Shown: positions 11,340 to 23,957 of the stretch, piece after piece | Layout: each line of letters opens with the position of its first letter | Position numbering within the stretch: position 1 is the stretch's first letter | Assembly: GCA_023375785.1 (NCBI GenBank) | Contig: SZWC01004829.1 | Span: 67,095-131,094 of the forward strand | Length of the DNA stretch: 64,000 nt | Direction: 5' to 3' | Source of the DNA: Penium margaritaceum | Lineage: Eukaryota > Streptophyta > Zygnematophyceae > Desmidiales > Peniaceae | The notes under the pieces: model-generated | The model's database searches: none | Seen by the model: the letters and a program-made list of their open reading frames with translations, nothing else | What the model was told of the DNA's origin: nothing | Made by a program: the position numbers and the translations under genes

Positions 11340-14300
11340 GTTAGCCAAATTCACACATATTCATAAGAAGTATTCTCGAGTGGGTGAAACATGGGAGCTA
11401 CGGTACTTGCCATATAGATTCCGTCTTTATCACAAACTTGGCTTGCCGTCATCGAGTCAGTTCACTGGGAAGAGTGGAGGCAACATGACGCTGTTGTTCA
11501 AAAGACACCTAGCTGGTGCTCAAGTTCATGTATTGGCTGACACCAAGGAGGATGACTCATTTGTTAGGTTTGGATTTACTTGACAGGTGGACCTAACGTA
11601 TGATAAATCAAATGGTGCAGTTTTTATCTGTGAAAACACTACAATACCTGTAATTTGGTACCTGTAAAGCAAGAATTTCCATTTAAGGTTACACAAAGTG
11701 TGTCATGTTGAAGGTTCTCAACCTACTTGACACATCCGATGTGGTGCTAGGCGATCCCTGGCTCTGTAATAATAAGGCTCTGATGTCCTTTGAATCAAAA
11801 TACTTGATCTTTTGAAAGGGAAAATGTCACTTTATGTTGATTCCAAGTGTCGAATTTTCTTTGACCCGACAAAAAGTCCACGACAGCTTGTCTGCAATGC
11901 ACGTCAGCACATGTTTTCAACAAGGGTGTCCATAACTTTTGGCTCAACTGCATAAAATGGAGGATTTCGTGAAGGAATACATGCCACAATAGATTAAATC
12001 TTTATTGGCGGAGTTCTCAGATGTATTCCAAGACCCACCACCTAGGCTTCCGATAGAATGACACACGGGCCATACGATACCGCTACAACCGGAGGCGATC
12101 CCTCCGTTCACACCCATTTATCACCTTAGTCTACCAGAAAGGCAAGAGGCCAAATGCCAAATCAAAGAGCATATTGTAAAAGGTTCGATTGAGCCAAGTA
12201 CCTCACCATATAGTACAGCAATTGTTTTTGTGAACATTAAGGACAGTGGTTTATGCATGTGCGTAGACTACTAGACGTTGAACAAGCTGAAAGCAAAAAA
12301 TCGATTCAATTTATTGTGGATTGATGTTTGATCAACTCCAAGGGGGAAGAATCTTTTCGGTCTTGGGTTTCTCTCAAGGAAACCATCAAATCCACATTAC
12401 AAAAGATGATGTACTTAAAATAGTGTTTTGAACGCACATGGAACACTATCAGTTCCGAGTTCTATGCTTCGGGCTAACAAACACCCCGGTAACCTTCCAA
12501 AGAGAAATGAACTGAACGCTCACCAAGCAACTCGGCCAGTTTGTCTTGGTTTACCTCAATAACATCCTAGTTTACTCCACATCCGTGGAAGATCACATAG
12601 AACATTTACAAGAAGTTATCGCGATCCTTTGAGAACAAACGTTTCATACAAAAGAGAGCAACTCTAATTTTCAACAAGATGAATTTAATTACCTTGGACA
12701 TATAGACAACAAGGACAGCATCCGTATTGACCCACGAAAGGTCCAAGCCGTGGTGGAGTAGCCATGCCCAAGAAACATTGGGAAGATTTGGTCTATCATT
12801 GGCCTTGAAAACTACTTTTGATGGTTTATGCAAGCGTATTTGACCCTGGTAGCGCCGCTAACCAGTCTCAGACAAAAAGACGTACATTGTGATTAGACAT
12901 CTAACTAGAAGAATTCCTTTCTCAAAGTGAAAGAGATTCTATCCACAGTGCATGTCTTAGATGATGCATCGGTAGTAGGAATTGTAGCAGTCCTCATGCA
13001 GAACAGTCACCCCGTTGCATATGAGAGACAGAAGCTCATTACCACGGAGACGCGGTACAAGACTGGGGATCAAGAGCTCCTTGTGGTGGTACACGCTTTC
13101 AAGATGTGGCATTGCTACCTCGAGGACGTTGAGGGGGGTGTGACAGTCGTGATAGGCCATAACCCATTGGTGTTTTTTCCAACGCAACCAAACATGTCAA
13201 GACAATAGGCACAATGGAGCGAATGCGTGAGTTGATTCTCGTTTACATGGGAATATTGGCCAGGAAGTATCAAAGAGGTCAATCTACTAAGCCGAAAACC
13301 TGTGGAAATTAAAGCAACCACCAAGGTTGGTGGGTGTTTTATGGCCACTGCAACAGCAATTGTGCAAACACCAAATTCCCCTGTAACACTGCAAACAATG
13401 GTTTTTGCAAACAAGATCTGGATGGGATACTACGTGGATTCTTGGTTTTAAGACTTTCAAAATCTAGACACGTATGGATTGGTGGAGGCCGCAGGAATCT
13501 TCTAGCGTAGAGAAGAAGTTGTTGTGCCTAACTTGGGAGACCTTCAAGCAAAGCGAAGATAATCTCACAGTTCTATGACCCGTCGGTCGCAAGTCATTTG
13601 GAACCTCAAATGACTCGACATGCACTTTCGGACAACTATTAGTGGCCGGGATGGAGTGTCCATATCCGTAAGAACTACATGACACGCTATCCATGTCTTC
13701 GGAATAAAACTAGTAGTAAAATGCCTACTAGAATCCACCAATGGCTTTTCATCCCCGGGAGTCCATGGGAGTGTGTCAACATGGACTTCATTACGGGTCT
13801 TCGGGACATGGCCTGTGGCAACGATGTAATACTAGTGGTTGTTCATCTTTTGACAAAGTTGACACGCTTCAATCCTATAACCACCGATATGAACACAAAG
13901 GAGACTGCTCCTCTCTTCTTTGAGGGTGTCGTGAAGTACCACAGCTTGTAGTTGGGCAGTATCTCCGATCAAGATAGAACATTGCCGAGTATGTTTTGGC
14001 AAAAGATGCACGCTTTCTTTGGTAGCGAGTCACAAATGTTGACAGCATTGCACCCTCAAATTGATGGATAAACAGATCGTATGAATCACACTCTAGCTCA
14101 GATGTTCTGCATGTGCGTGGACCCTGCCATGACTGACAGGGAAAAATTCCTAGCACTAGTAAAGTTTGTGTTGAACAGCTTAGTGAATGAATCTACACAG
14201 TTCACACCATTTAGTTGAAGTCGCCAGGGGCGCGAAAACTTCTACCGAAGTGGATTGGGTGATTTCCCATCATGGCATGCATCGGGCCAGTGAGATACCG

Positions 14301-14400
14301 ATTGCTGCTTGTACTGAGTATGAAGATAAATGAAATGTTTCATGTGAGCCTGCTAGCTCCATGCATGGCAGGCAAAACCGTTCAGCCACCGCCAGTAGTC
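11340..14400 (+). pseudogene. pol relic of element B
   Basis: VLADTKEDDSFV near 11540 resembles the aspartic-protease active-site region. RT lies at about 12040-12760 (GSIEPSTSPYSTAIVFV, MCVDY). RNase H at 12927-13208 shows HPVAYERQKL, ETRYKTGDQELLVVVHAFK and WHCYLE. The integrase core at about 13560-14330 shows NMDFITGLRD and VVHLLTKLTRF. Order is Ty3/gypsy. Many breaks. Confidence 0.8.
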
Positions 14401-14429
14401 ATTGTTGCCGACAGAAAATACGAGGTCCT

Positions 14430-14575
14430 TTGCCTACTTTAGCACCAAGAGCGTACACTCTGGTCAAGCGTTGTTTGGGAATACCTCGTTCACTGGGCTG
14501 GTTGTGGACCTGAATATAACTCATGGGAGCTCGAAGCTTGCTAGCCTACATGGGTGGTCAATAAGTACTAGAGCG
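14430..14575 (+). pseudogene. Chromodomain relic of element B
   Basis: YLVHWAGCGPEYNSWE matches the chromodomain core (YLVKWxGYxPEHNTWE). Its place after the integrase makes B a chromovirus like A, D, E and G. Confidence 0.8.
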
Positions 14576-14910
14576 AGTCAGTAGTTTGCAAAAATTGATG
14601 CGTGAGAGGAGACACCACATGAACGCGGTGCTAGTAAATAACATTCCCGTAGGGTGGCATTAATGGACAGCAACCACAGGAGGTTGGGGACGTCCAACAT
14701 GGTTCTCGCATTGACGCTCCAGCCTAAAGGGGTTAGGCTGCTAGCCGTGCTGATCAACAAGCTGCACGTTACGTCCAAGTACCATGCACGTGTTCATGTT
14801 TAGTTGGTGATTGAATTTTTTTATTTTCTTTCATAATGTTGGCATCTAACTATCGCGCACTCCTACTTGTTAGACATGAACCGAGACGGTTCATAACAGG
14901 TGGGAAGGAA

Positions 14911-15611
14911 TGTAGTCGGAGGGCTAGTTTGGCCCTCCCACCTCGTAATAGCAAGGAGATTGTTTGCAATCACCCCTCGCTACTACGATGGCTGGCCCGT
15001 GGCCAGCCACGCACTGGCACCGGCCGGCTGGCCGCCAGCCGGATGAGTGGTCGGCGGCTGGTCAGATGACCGGCCGGCCGCCCACCGGCAAGCCAGGAGT
15101 CGCCAATCAAGCTGGTGGCTCGATTGGAAGCTGAGAGGCCATGAGGGCCTCAAGGGCGAGGCTCGTGGCCTTGTGCCCTTGCCCTCGCTTGCTCTCCTTG
15201 CCAACGAGAGTGAGCGAGGGATAGGCGCGAGTGAGAGAGATGCAAAAAAAAGGCAAAGTGTCCCCGCGACATCGCCGGTCGTACTTTGCAAGCGACGATC
15301 TCATGCCAACGCATAAAAAATAAAACTTGATTATGTCTAGGTCAAACTATGATTTTTGAAACGGGAAAATGCATGCAAACTCACGAGTTTGAGGTAATAC
15401 CCCCCTTGTTTTGGCCCTAGAATGAGGGGGCGAGGTAAAGACAGAAATGGACCACCGAGGACTTAGAATGTTCAAGTCTCCCTACACGGGTCATTGAAGA
15501 CAATTGCCCCAAGAATGACGCGGAGGGGAAAACCCCTCAAGCAAGCTCTAGACGCCATTCTGCCAAATCCGTCGAAAACCCTAGTGCAGGAGCTAGATAC
15601 ACAGCCGTTAC
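14911..15611 (+). repeat. 3' LTR of element B
   Basis: It aligns with 7921-8616 from TGTAGTCGGAGGG to about GCCGTTAC. End coordinates are uncertain by a few bases. Confidence 0.78.
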
Positions 15612-16111
15612 CGATGCCTTATCGGAATTGGTTTTAGTGGCACGATCCCATAATGGTAAAATTTGTACGCTAGTCAGCTGCGTTCAACGTGAAATACGCG
15701 AGACACCGTCAACGCACAGCGTGTTCTCAGAAGGTTTGAAATCGGTCAGATTTTTTTATGTAGTTAAATACACAAAGATTCTCTATGAAGTACCATGTGT
15801 CTGTTGGATGTTTTTCTTGAAGGTTGTGGTGAGCTGTTTTTCTCTACAACAGTAGATTTTTGTTTCTCGTCCAGTCCAAATACGTAAAGAGGTAATATAT
15901 TTCTGTGTATTTTGTGCCCAATACACACATGGCCACATCAGTGAAACACAGTGTGACAAGAATGCGTGTACAAAGTCCCACATTCTGGATACCTATAAAG
16001 AGTGTCAAACATTCATTATGTACAATAAATTTATCATCTATTTTTCTCACATTGACATAAGAGGATCACTAATTGTCTTACCCTCTGGTGAAAACACATT
16101 GGAGTGCTATG
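15612..16111. other. Unassigned 500-bp spacer between B and C
   Basis: AT-rich in its second half (15720-16080), no protein-like frame recognised, no repeat shared with the rest of the window seen. Confidence 0.5.
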
Positions 16112-16648
16112 TGTTACATCCTCAACGTACACGAGTCCCTAAACTCCACAAGTACGCAGTTGTGTCTTTACATTCATGGCCCACCATGTGACGACTTTAG
16201 GATATTTATGTCATCCGGCCCAAGGTATTTTTGCCAACTCCTCCAAACTCCGGTGTTCCGCTCTTGAATTATATGACAACCTTGACCTTCTAGAATGATT
16301 GACAGAACTATCACATACCATATCGACATTTTGATATTGTTCGGTCGATGGAGCTAGAACTTTATGAAGAAGCGTCTCGACATTCTCCAAACCCCCCAAT
16401 TTCTTCGCGAAGCTTCTCAAATCATCCACTCACGGTGCGACCTCATATGCCTCACTCAGCTCGAGCGCCTATGAACCATGCATCATTCTCATTCTCAAAA
16501 ATGTATATGTGTACTCGACTCACTCGACAATTGTCATCAAAGTACACCTCTCTATTTAATAAAAATTATCCATTTTCCCAAACACCCGAATCCTCTTTTG
16601 TACTGCACCTCATCCCTGTGAACCACCTACGTTCCGCTCGGCATTGCA
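16112..16648 (+). repeat. 5' LTR of element C
   Basis: It begins TGTTACATCC with the family signature ACACGAGTCCCTAAACTCC and ends at GCATTGCA before the primer site. Same family as the LTRs of A, E and G. Confidence 0.85.
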
Positions 16649-16650
16649 CA

Positions 16651-16662
16651 TGGTATCAGAGC
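16651..16662 (+). other. Primer binding site of element C
   Basis: TGGTATCAGAGC, a perfect 12-base match to the initiator tRNA-Met type site. Confidence 0.9.
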
Positions 16663-16759
16663 GAAGTGGCACTGGAGGGGTAACCAACATAGTAACTACT
16701 TGGCAAAAACATTGAACGAGTCCTTAGCGCATCTCCACTGTTCATAGGATTGTAGACCT

Positions 16760-17548
16760 TGTGATGAAAATGGTGAATGGAGCGAGCACACCCGGCGACG
16801 AGGAGTCCCCGACGAGTACTACGCCAATGGTGGATCAAAAACACATGAACAACGACGCTCTTCGGGCAAACCAGGCAGTAGTGAAAATGTCTGTAGAGAA
16901 TGGTGCAGCAATGATGAACCTGATGGCCACTCTGGTGACGGCCCCTGCGGGCTCGACAAACCCTTAGCCCACGCCGCAGCCTGTTGGTACAACACTTAAC
17001 ATGACAAGAGGCACCGGCCAAAAAGTACAAATCAATGAAGACCTGTGTCAAAAATTGTCATGACTCGATCGCCTGAACCCACATCTGCTCCAACAGCTCA
17101 ACGCAACAATGGAGGAGCTTGAAGTATCTCGTGCCCAGGAAGCAGTGCTCACCAAGAGAAATTTTTAACTCTGGAGAGAATCCCGCATTCTACATGATCT
17201 TCTTGAGCCATTTGATCCCACAAAATCTAGGGAGCGGCGGTCAAGATGTAGGTGACAAGTTTAACGGTGTACTTCACTGCTGTTGGGGTTGACAGCTACA
17301 GAAAAAAAAAAATTGACCTCATGGCCTCACTTTTGCGTGGCACGCTTTGAGTTGGTGTTCCCATCTAAATGTCATCCAATGGCAGTAGGAGACCGGCAGA
17401 GCTGATCCAAGGCTCACTCGGCCGCTCTCACATCGTCGACCACAGGTGTACTACCTCTCAAGAAGATCAATCTAAAATGGCACGAATCGTTCATGCCACC
17501 AGAAACATGGAGCGAATGCATGCGCTCTATCGTTGCTCATTTGGGAAA
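16760..17548 (+). pseudogene. gag relic of element C, first part
   Basis: Weakly readable gag N-terminal sequence (MVNGASTPGDEES at 16767 onward) aligns by position with the gag leader of A and E. It runs up to the insertion point of element D at 17548/17549 and resumes at 23958. Confidence 0.65.
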
Positions 17549-18327
17549 TCTAATGAGGTGCCCATCTTTTTCTGGCATACTCGGGCCCTCAACCTAGTTT
17601 CACGGGCATCTGGGCCATTTTCCGTTTTTGGAATTCCGCGGTCGATCTCACCTCCACTCGACCGCGAATACAAGGAGGAGGAGTGGGAACGAGCGTGCAA
17701 GCGAGCGCCGGCGTGGAGCTCACGCTGGCACCAGGGGGTATTTTTGTGTTAACCCCCATGCGGTATTCCGAACACGCCACGAGAGGGTGGCTGTCGCCCC
17801 CTCGGTGAATAGCGTCTGGGACACGCTATCCACCAAGGGGTTCTCTCTGGCAGGAGCTCCAAGCAACGCACGCAGTCAATGGCGGCAGCAAACGTGGTTG
17901 TTGTGACCGCACGACGGTCACAGCACTCCCAACGGTGTGCGCAACACAGTGACCGCACCAACCGCCAAGAAGCGTCGAGCTGACGCGGCGGGTCGCGGAG
18001 AGACACAACAGACCGTCGATCTGGATGATTAACAGCCCAAGGCTTCTTGCACTAGGCATTAGGTGCACGTAGAGCACCAGGTTCAGGAGCAAGCAGAGCA
18101 ATGGATTCAAGAGAAAGTAGCTTGCTACAGCAAGCTAGGAAAGCAGTAGGCAAGGACCACGACCAGCCGGCCAAACAGTATAAATACCTTGTACTTTGTT
18201 CATTGTCATTAACCTGTCATTATGTCATTTCCAGTTTGGTTTCCAGACATCTCGAAGTCTATCTTTCCGCTACGACTGTGCTCTCCACACACCATGGCTA
18301 AATCTTCAGAGAGCACACACTCTCACA
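17549..18327 (+). repeat. 5' LTR of element D
   Basis: It aligns with 23177-23957 along its whole length, e.g. ATGAGGTGCCCATCTTTTTC near the start and TCTCCACACACCA near the end. The primer site at 18330 fixes the 3' boundary. Confidence 0.88.
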
Positions 18328-18329
18328 TC

Positions 18330-18341
18330 TGGTATCAGAGC
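18330..18341 (+). other. Primer binding site of element D
   Basis: TGGTATCAGAGC two bases after the LTR; perfect initiator tRNA-Met type site. Confidence 0.9.
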
Positions 18342-18689
18342 CAGAATCACGCGTTAGGCGGAAGTGCTGCCGGAGCTCGCCAAACTTCAAGGAGCGAAGC
18401 CACACACGACGCCGGACAACGTCGAGGCTAAACAAGAGGGAGATTGCTGGACCAGACTTTGGATCCAACGCACGAGCCAACCTCTGGAAAAAATTTCTAC
18501 ATTGCTAGAACATCCACACGCCTGCAGTGCGTGCGCGGGAGACGACGGGTGACTCCCACGCACTTCGACGACGTCAGATTTTCATCCCGGATTGCCGAAT
18601 TGCTACCTTAATTTTTTTTTATTGCTGCCAAAACGCTGCCAATTTTTTTCTGAGAATCCCCTATGGCCAAAATTTATCCAGAGCCATGG

Positions 18690-19610
18690 AGTAGGCCATG
18701 CAGCAGATTGTAGAGGAGCTGGGAGTCCTCAAGCCTGATAATAAGCGGCTTAATCAGCAGATGGCGGACCTGCATGACGGGACTGACGCTGGACAGGTTC
18801 GGGCGGCCCGGCCAAGGAGTCCGTCAAGACCAAAGCCAAAGGCTCCGGAACCATTCAATCCCTCAGTCAAGGGTGCAAGCGTACGGACCTGGTTGTTCGC
18901 AATGGATAACTACTTTGGGGCTCTAGGTCACCCTCCATAGGGCGATGCTGTGCGTGTGTCCTTCGCGGTGACACTGATACATGGAGAAAAATTGGAATGG
19001 TGGAGGTAGGTGAATATGCTGGTCACTCGAGGTGGAGGTGGAAAAGCAGCTGTGGAACATGTCGAGTTGTGGCAGCCTGGTGCAGGAAAAGCTGAAGCGT
19101 GCGTGCCAACGACATGCGAGCAGTTTGAACAAGCCATCAGAAATTGGTTCAATCTCATGAATGCCTCCATGGTCCCATGCAACAAGCTGATGCAGCTGAA
19201 GCAAATCGACTCGGTGCAGGAGTACACAGGCTGTTTCATGGTGTTGTGCTCGGAGATTGATGACATTAGCAAGCCGGAGATAGCAGACAAATACCATGAC
19301 TGCTTGAAGAAAGAGACTCAGCACACGCTGGCACTGAGCGGCATCACGGAGTTCTAGGCGACGGTGGCCACTGCTGAGGGCGTTGATGCGCTACGCTACC
19401 ATCGAATAGGTTTCCGTGAGAAGAAAGAGAATTTCCATTGTCGAGCACAGCACCAGCAAGCTAACCCTATGGAGATCGACGCAGCACAGGGAAGCTGGCT
19501 GTAGAGCAAGCCGTATGGTGGGAACTGTTGGATCTGCGGGAAGCCTGGGCACAACAAGAAGGACTACAAGAAGAAGCAGCAGGGAAACGGCAACCAGCAG
19601 TGATTGGCGG
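18690..19610 (+). pseudogene. gag relic of element D
   Basis: PKAPEPFNPSVKGASVRTWL and FAMDNYFGAL at about 18835-18930 are typical of chromovirus gag, followed by WFNLMNASMVPCNKLMQLKQ near 19145-19205 and a zinc knuckle CWICGKPGHNKKDY near 19526. The knuckle would bind the packaged RNA; its last position is D-Y where most knuckles have a cysteine. Confidence 0.85.
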
Positions 19611-19683
19611 ATAGCCAAATGCTGGGAAAGCTTTTTCTGCATCAGCGAACACCAGCCCCAAAAGTCCTTCGACAACTAGGGAG

Positions 19684-20163
19684 TTGCCAAGTGTATTGCT
19701 GCAGAGTGAAGGAAGCAGGAGCGTTCCGGGAATTCTCCTGAAAGCCGAAATTTTTTTGGCTGGTTCTGCGGACGGCGAGGGACGCCAGACTCGCCGACAC
19801 ATTAAAGCATTGCTGGGTTGCAGTGTGTCGTGCTCATTCTTCAGCAACAAGCTTGCAGAAAGGCTGGGGCTTGCACGGCTACCTTGGAAGCCAACGAAGG
19901 CCAAGTTGGTGCAAGGGGAGCTGGTGTGTGGAATGCCTTTGAAGCCTTTGAGGGTCTGTCTGGGCAAGCTGTCATGCGAGGTGAACTTTTGCATTTGCTT
20001 GATGGATGCCTATGACGCCATTCTAGGGTGTGACTGGCTGTACTGGTGGAATCCTGCTATGGATTGGGTACGTAGCCAAGTGAAAGTGAAGAAATGTAGG
20101 GAGCAAATTGTCTTGTCATTGTGGGCTGGGGAGAAGGACTCCAAGGCAGGCAAGGTGCCGTAG
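19684..20163 (+). pseudogene. Protease region of element D
   Basis: A 159-residue frame carries KALLGCSVSCSFFSNKLAER, which sits where retroviral-type proteases have LxDTGAxxSFIS, and DAYDAILGCDWL, the downstream GMDWL-type motif. Position between the knuckle and RT fits a gypsy aspartic protease. Confidence 0.75.
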
Positions 20164-20172
20164 TTCAGGTAC

Positions 20173-22690
20173 GTGCCGCTGAAGTGCTGTCAGTGCAAGG
20201 GGTATCAAGTGTACCTCGTGTGGGTGCGGCAGAAGGTAGCAGCTGGAAAGGTGGAAGTGTTGGCAGCAGATGCGAAGCAACAAGACGGAGAGCAGCAGAA
20301 AGCACCTGAATCAGAGCTGTCCAAAGGTTGTAAGGGAGTGTTGGAAAGCTATGGTGATGTGTTTCCTGCTAAGCTGCTAAAGGGTTTACCACCAAAGCGG
20401 GACATTGATCACAAAATTGAACTAGTTCCAGGAGCAACTCTAACAATGCGGGCTGCTCATCGCACGAGTGATAATGAGGTGGATGAGCTAAAGAAGCAGT
20501 TGGAAGATTTGACGGAGCAGAGGTTTATCAGGCCGTCGGTGTCACCCTACAATACACCATTCCTCTTTGTGAAGAAGAAAACAGGAGAGCTGCGGATGTG
20601 CGTGGACTATCGCGTACTAAACAACGTGACTATCAAAAGCTGGTATCCACTACCGCGGGTCGAGGAGCTGTTTGACCCGCTGAGGGGAGCGCAATTTTTT
20701 AGCAAGATAGACTTGCGCTTGAGGTACCATCAGATCCGGATTGCGGAGCAGGATGTGCAGAAGATTGTATTTGGACGCAGTACGGCCATTTCGAGTACCT
20801 CGTGATGCCGTTTGGGTTGACCAATGCTCTTGCAATGTTTATGAGCCTCATGAACAGATCTTCCACCCTCACTTAGACCAGTTCGTGGTGGTGTTCCTCG
20901 ATGACATCCTCCTCTACTCTCGGACCTTGGAAGAGCATCAACAACATCTTCGGCAAATTCTTGACATTCTTTGGGAAGAGAAGTTGTTTACGAAGCTCTC
21001 CAAGTGTAAGTTCGAGAAGAGGGAGGTGGAGTTCCTTGGGCATATCGTGAGCAAAAAATATCTCCGTATGGATCCAAATAAAGTACAAGTAATGAAGTAG
21101 TGGCCGACACCAAAGTGCGTGCGTGATATCCAGGTCTTCCTAGGGTTTGTCAACTACTACCAAAAATTCATCCAGGGGTACGCAGAGAAGGGTGTGACGC
21201 TGACTCAACTGTTGAGGAAGGATAACCAGTGGGATTGGGAAAATCAGAAGCAGAAGAGCTTCAAGGAGCTCAAGGCTGCAATATGTGATGCTCAAATCTT
21301 GCTACATCTGGATTCATCCAAGGAATACGTCATGATAACGAGCGCAAGCGACTATGCCATTGGGGCAATGCTAATGTAGGATCACAGAAAGGGGCCACAG
21401 CCGATTGCGTACACATTGTGCAAGCTGTGAGGTGTGGAGATGAACCACACAATCCATGAGAAGGAGATGTTGGCGATGATCCATGCGTTCAAGTACTGGA
21501 GGTGCTACCTCGAGTCGCGGTGCTATGTGGTTTTCACGGATCATTACGCCTTGAATTACTAGAAGACGCAGCCGAATCTCAGTCATCGACAAACTCGCTC
21601 GATGGAGTTCTTAGAAGGAAGCGTTGACTATGAGATCCAATACAAGCCTGGGAAGGTGAATCCGGCAGATCCTTTGTCGAGGAAGCCAGAATTGAGCCTC
21701 AATGTCGTCTCAGTGCTTATGGGATTCCAAGTTATGCATAACCTATTCAAGCATGGCTATGACGTGGAAAAGGAGTTCACGAGAGGTGCGCTAAAAGACG
21801 CCACATGGGATGGAGTGTACTGGCAAAGGGGGCAAAAGAAGAGGATTGTCGTGTCGGACTATGCGCCATTGAAGCAGTTGTTACTGGAGGAGGCGAATGA
21901 CACCCACTACTCGGGTCACTACGGCTTCGACAAGACGCTCAAAGCCTTGGCACGCCAATACCGGTGGTTGTCAATGGCGACTAACTGCAAGAGGTTTGTG
22001 AGCAGTTTTTATGTGTGCCAACGCATCAAGACGCGGAGGATCAAGCCACCAGGGGAGCTACAACCATTTTCTATACATAAAAGGCCATGGAAAAATATCT
22101 CGCTCAACTTTGTCGGCGGTTTGCCCATGACACAACAAGGCAACAACACAGAATTAGTGGTGGTGGATCGGTTCTCCAAGATGGCACACTTCATTGCATG
22201 TCTTGAAAGCATCACAGTTGCGGGACAGCTCAACTCGTCCTCAGTCATGTCATCAAGCTGCATGGAGTGCCGTATGCGGTGGTCTTAGAATGCGATCCAC
22301 GCTTCACTTTATGCTTCTGGAGAGATCTCATGAAGAATCTGGGCACGCTGGTGCAGCTGACCATAGCATACCACCCTTTGTCTGCGATGAGCAGACGAAG
22401 CGCAGGAACTAGACATTGAAGCAGTTGTTGTGGGCCATGGACCCACCGAATGAAGAGGGATGGGAAGAGAAGCTTGGAGTGGGAGAGTTTGCCTACAACT
22501 GAGCGGTGTCAGCATCAACAAGAAAGTCGCCATTTGAGGTGGTCTATCGCCACCAGCCACTGAGCCCAGCCACCCTTGCTACGGCAACATCTCTTCTGGC
22601 GGTGGAGCATATTGCTGATTAATTTATCACCACATGGGTTGTAGTGCCGCAACGATTGTTGAAGGTACAGAAGTAGCAGAAGCAGCAGGC
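20173..22690 (+). pseudogene. RT, RNase H and integrase of element D
   Basis: The RT block shows FIRPSVSPYNTPFLFVKKKT, MCVDYRVLN and the catalytic-box region VVFLDDILLYS near 20890. RNase H about 21290-21600 includes HEKEMLAMIHAFKYW. The integrase zinc part and core at 21880-22560 include HYGFDKTLKALARQY and VVVDRFSKMAHF. Long stretches remain readable, more than in any other LTR element of the window. Confidence 0.85.
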
Positions 22691-22959
22691 TGATAAGCAT
22701 CGCTCTATGGATGAGTTCCAAATGGGAGATCAGGTGATGCTAAACTCTGCTAACTTGCAACTGATGGGAGTGGGGAGTCCCAAGCTGAAGCCGCGATGGG
22801 TGGGTCTATTCCGCATGCTGGAGAACCGGTGGGTTGTCTCCTACAAGATAGAGCTGCCAGCTCACTACACCATCCATTCGGTGTTCTACATCTCCCTGTT
22901 TTGTGCCTGTCACGACCCCGATACCTTCTTCCAGGGTCGTGGGACAGCTCCACCTCCTA

Positions 22960-23115
22960 TTTTCTAGGTTGAAGGAAGTGAGGAGTTTGAGGTGGAGAAG
23001 ATTCTGGCGGACCGCCAGAGGGAAAGTCTGCGTGAGTTTTTGGTGTAGTGGAAGGGGTACCCGGCAGAGCACAACTCTTGGGAGCAAGAGGCCAACTTTC
23101 ATGTTAAGGGTACCA
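22960..23115 (+). pseudogene. Chromodomain relic of element D
   Basis: FEVEKILADRQ followed by WKGYPAEHNSWE is a clear chromodomain core directly before the 3' LTR. Confidence 0.88.
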
Positions 23116-23176
23116 ACACTGTTCTACAGGAGTACCTCAGGCGCACCAGGGCGTCGTGCCTCCGACGGGGGGTGAA

Positions 23177-23957
23177 TGCAATGAGGTGCCCATCTTTTTC
23201 TGGCATACTCGGGGCCTCAACTCAGTTTTAGGAGCAACTCAGCCTTTTTTTGTTTTTCGGAAATCCGCGATCGATCTCACCTCCACTCGACCGCAGATAC
23301 AAGGAGGAGGAGTGGGAGCCAGCGCGCGAGCGAGCGCCAGCATGGATTTCACGTCGGTGCCAAATGGTTGTTTCGTATTAACCCCCACGCGGCGTTCCAA
23401 ACACGCCACGCAAGGGTGGCTTTCGCCCCCTCGACGAATAGCGTGTGGGACACGCTATCCACCAGGGGGTTCGCTCCGGCGGGAGCTCCCGGCAATGCAC
23501 GCAGTCAATGGTGGCAGAAAGTGCGGTGGTTGTGACCGCGCGATAATCGCAATACTCTCAATGGCTTGCACAACACGGCGACCGCACCCACCACCGAGAG
23601 GCATCGAGCTGACACGGCGGATCACCAAGAGACACGACGGACCGTCGATGCGGACGATCAATGTCCCAAGACTTCTCCCACTAGGCATTAGGTGCAAGTA
23701 GAGCACCAGGTTAAGGAGCAAGCAGAGCAATTGATTCATGAGCAAGTAGCTTGCTACAGCAAGCTAGGAAAGCACTAGGCAAGGACCAGGACCAGCCGGC
23801 CGAACAATGTAAATACCTTGTACTTTTTTCATTATCATTAACCTGTAATTCTTTCATTTCCAGTTCTGGTTTCCAGACATCTCCAAGTCTATCTTTCCAC
23901 TGCGACTTTGCTCTCCACACACCAAGGCTAAATCTCTAGAGAGTACATGTTCTTACA
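23177..23957 (+). repeat. 3' LTR of element D
   Basis: It begins TGCAATGAGGTGCC after a G-rich tract (23166-23172) that could serve as polypurine tract, and ends TTCTTACA. Confidence 0.87.

Larger units (their letters stand above)
7921..15611 (+). mobile_element. LTR retrotransposon B (Ty3/gypsy chromovirus), relic
   Basis: Two LTRs of about 0.7 kb (7921-8616 and 14911-15611) flank gag-, protease-, RT-, RNase H-, integrase- and chromodomain-like blocks. The LTR family is unrelated to that of A, C, E and G. No clear target duplication was found. The interior is broken many times; the LTRs differ substantially, so the insertion is old. Confidence 0.85.
17549..23957 (+). mobile_element. LTR retrotransposon D (Ty3/gypsy chromovirus), nested in element C
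   Basis: LTRs of about 779 and 781 bp bound a 4.85 kb interior with all gypsy modules. D lies inside the gag of C: the C sequence before and after D matches the corresponding gag stretch of A without loss. The flanking 5-mers GGAAA (17544-17548) and AGAAA (23958-23962) agree in four of five bases and are a plausible target duplication. The LTRs differ by about 15% by eye, less than those of A. This is the best preserved LTR element here but still has on the order of ten breaks. It is a different chromovirus family from A, B and C. Confidence 0.9.
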
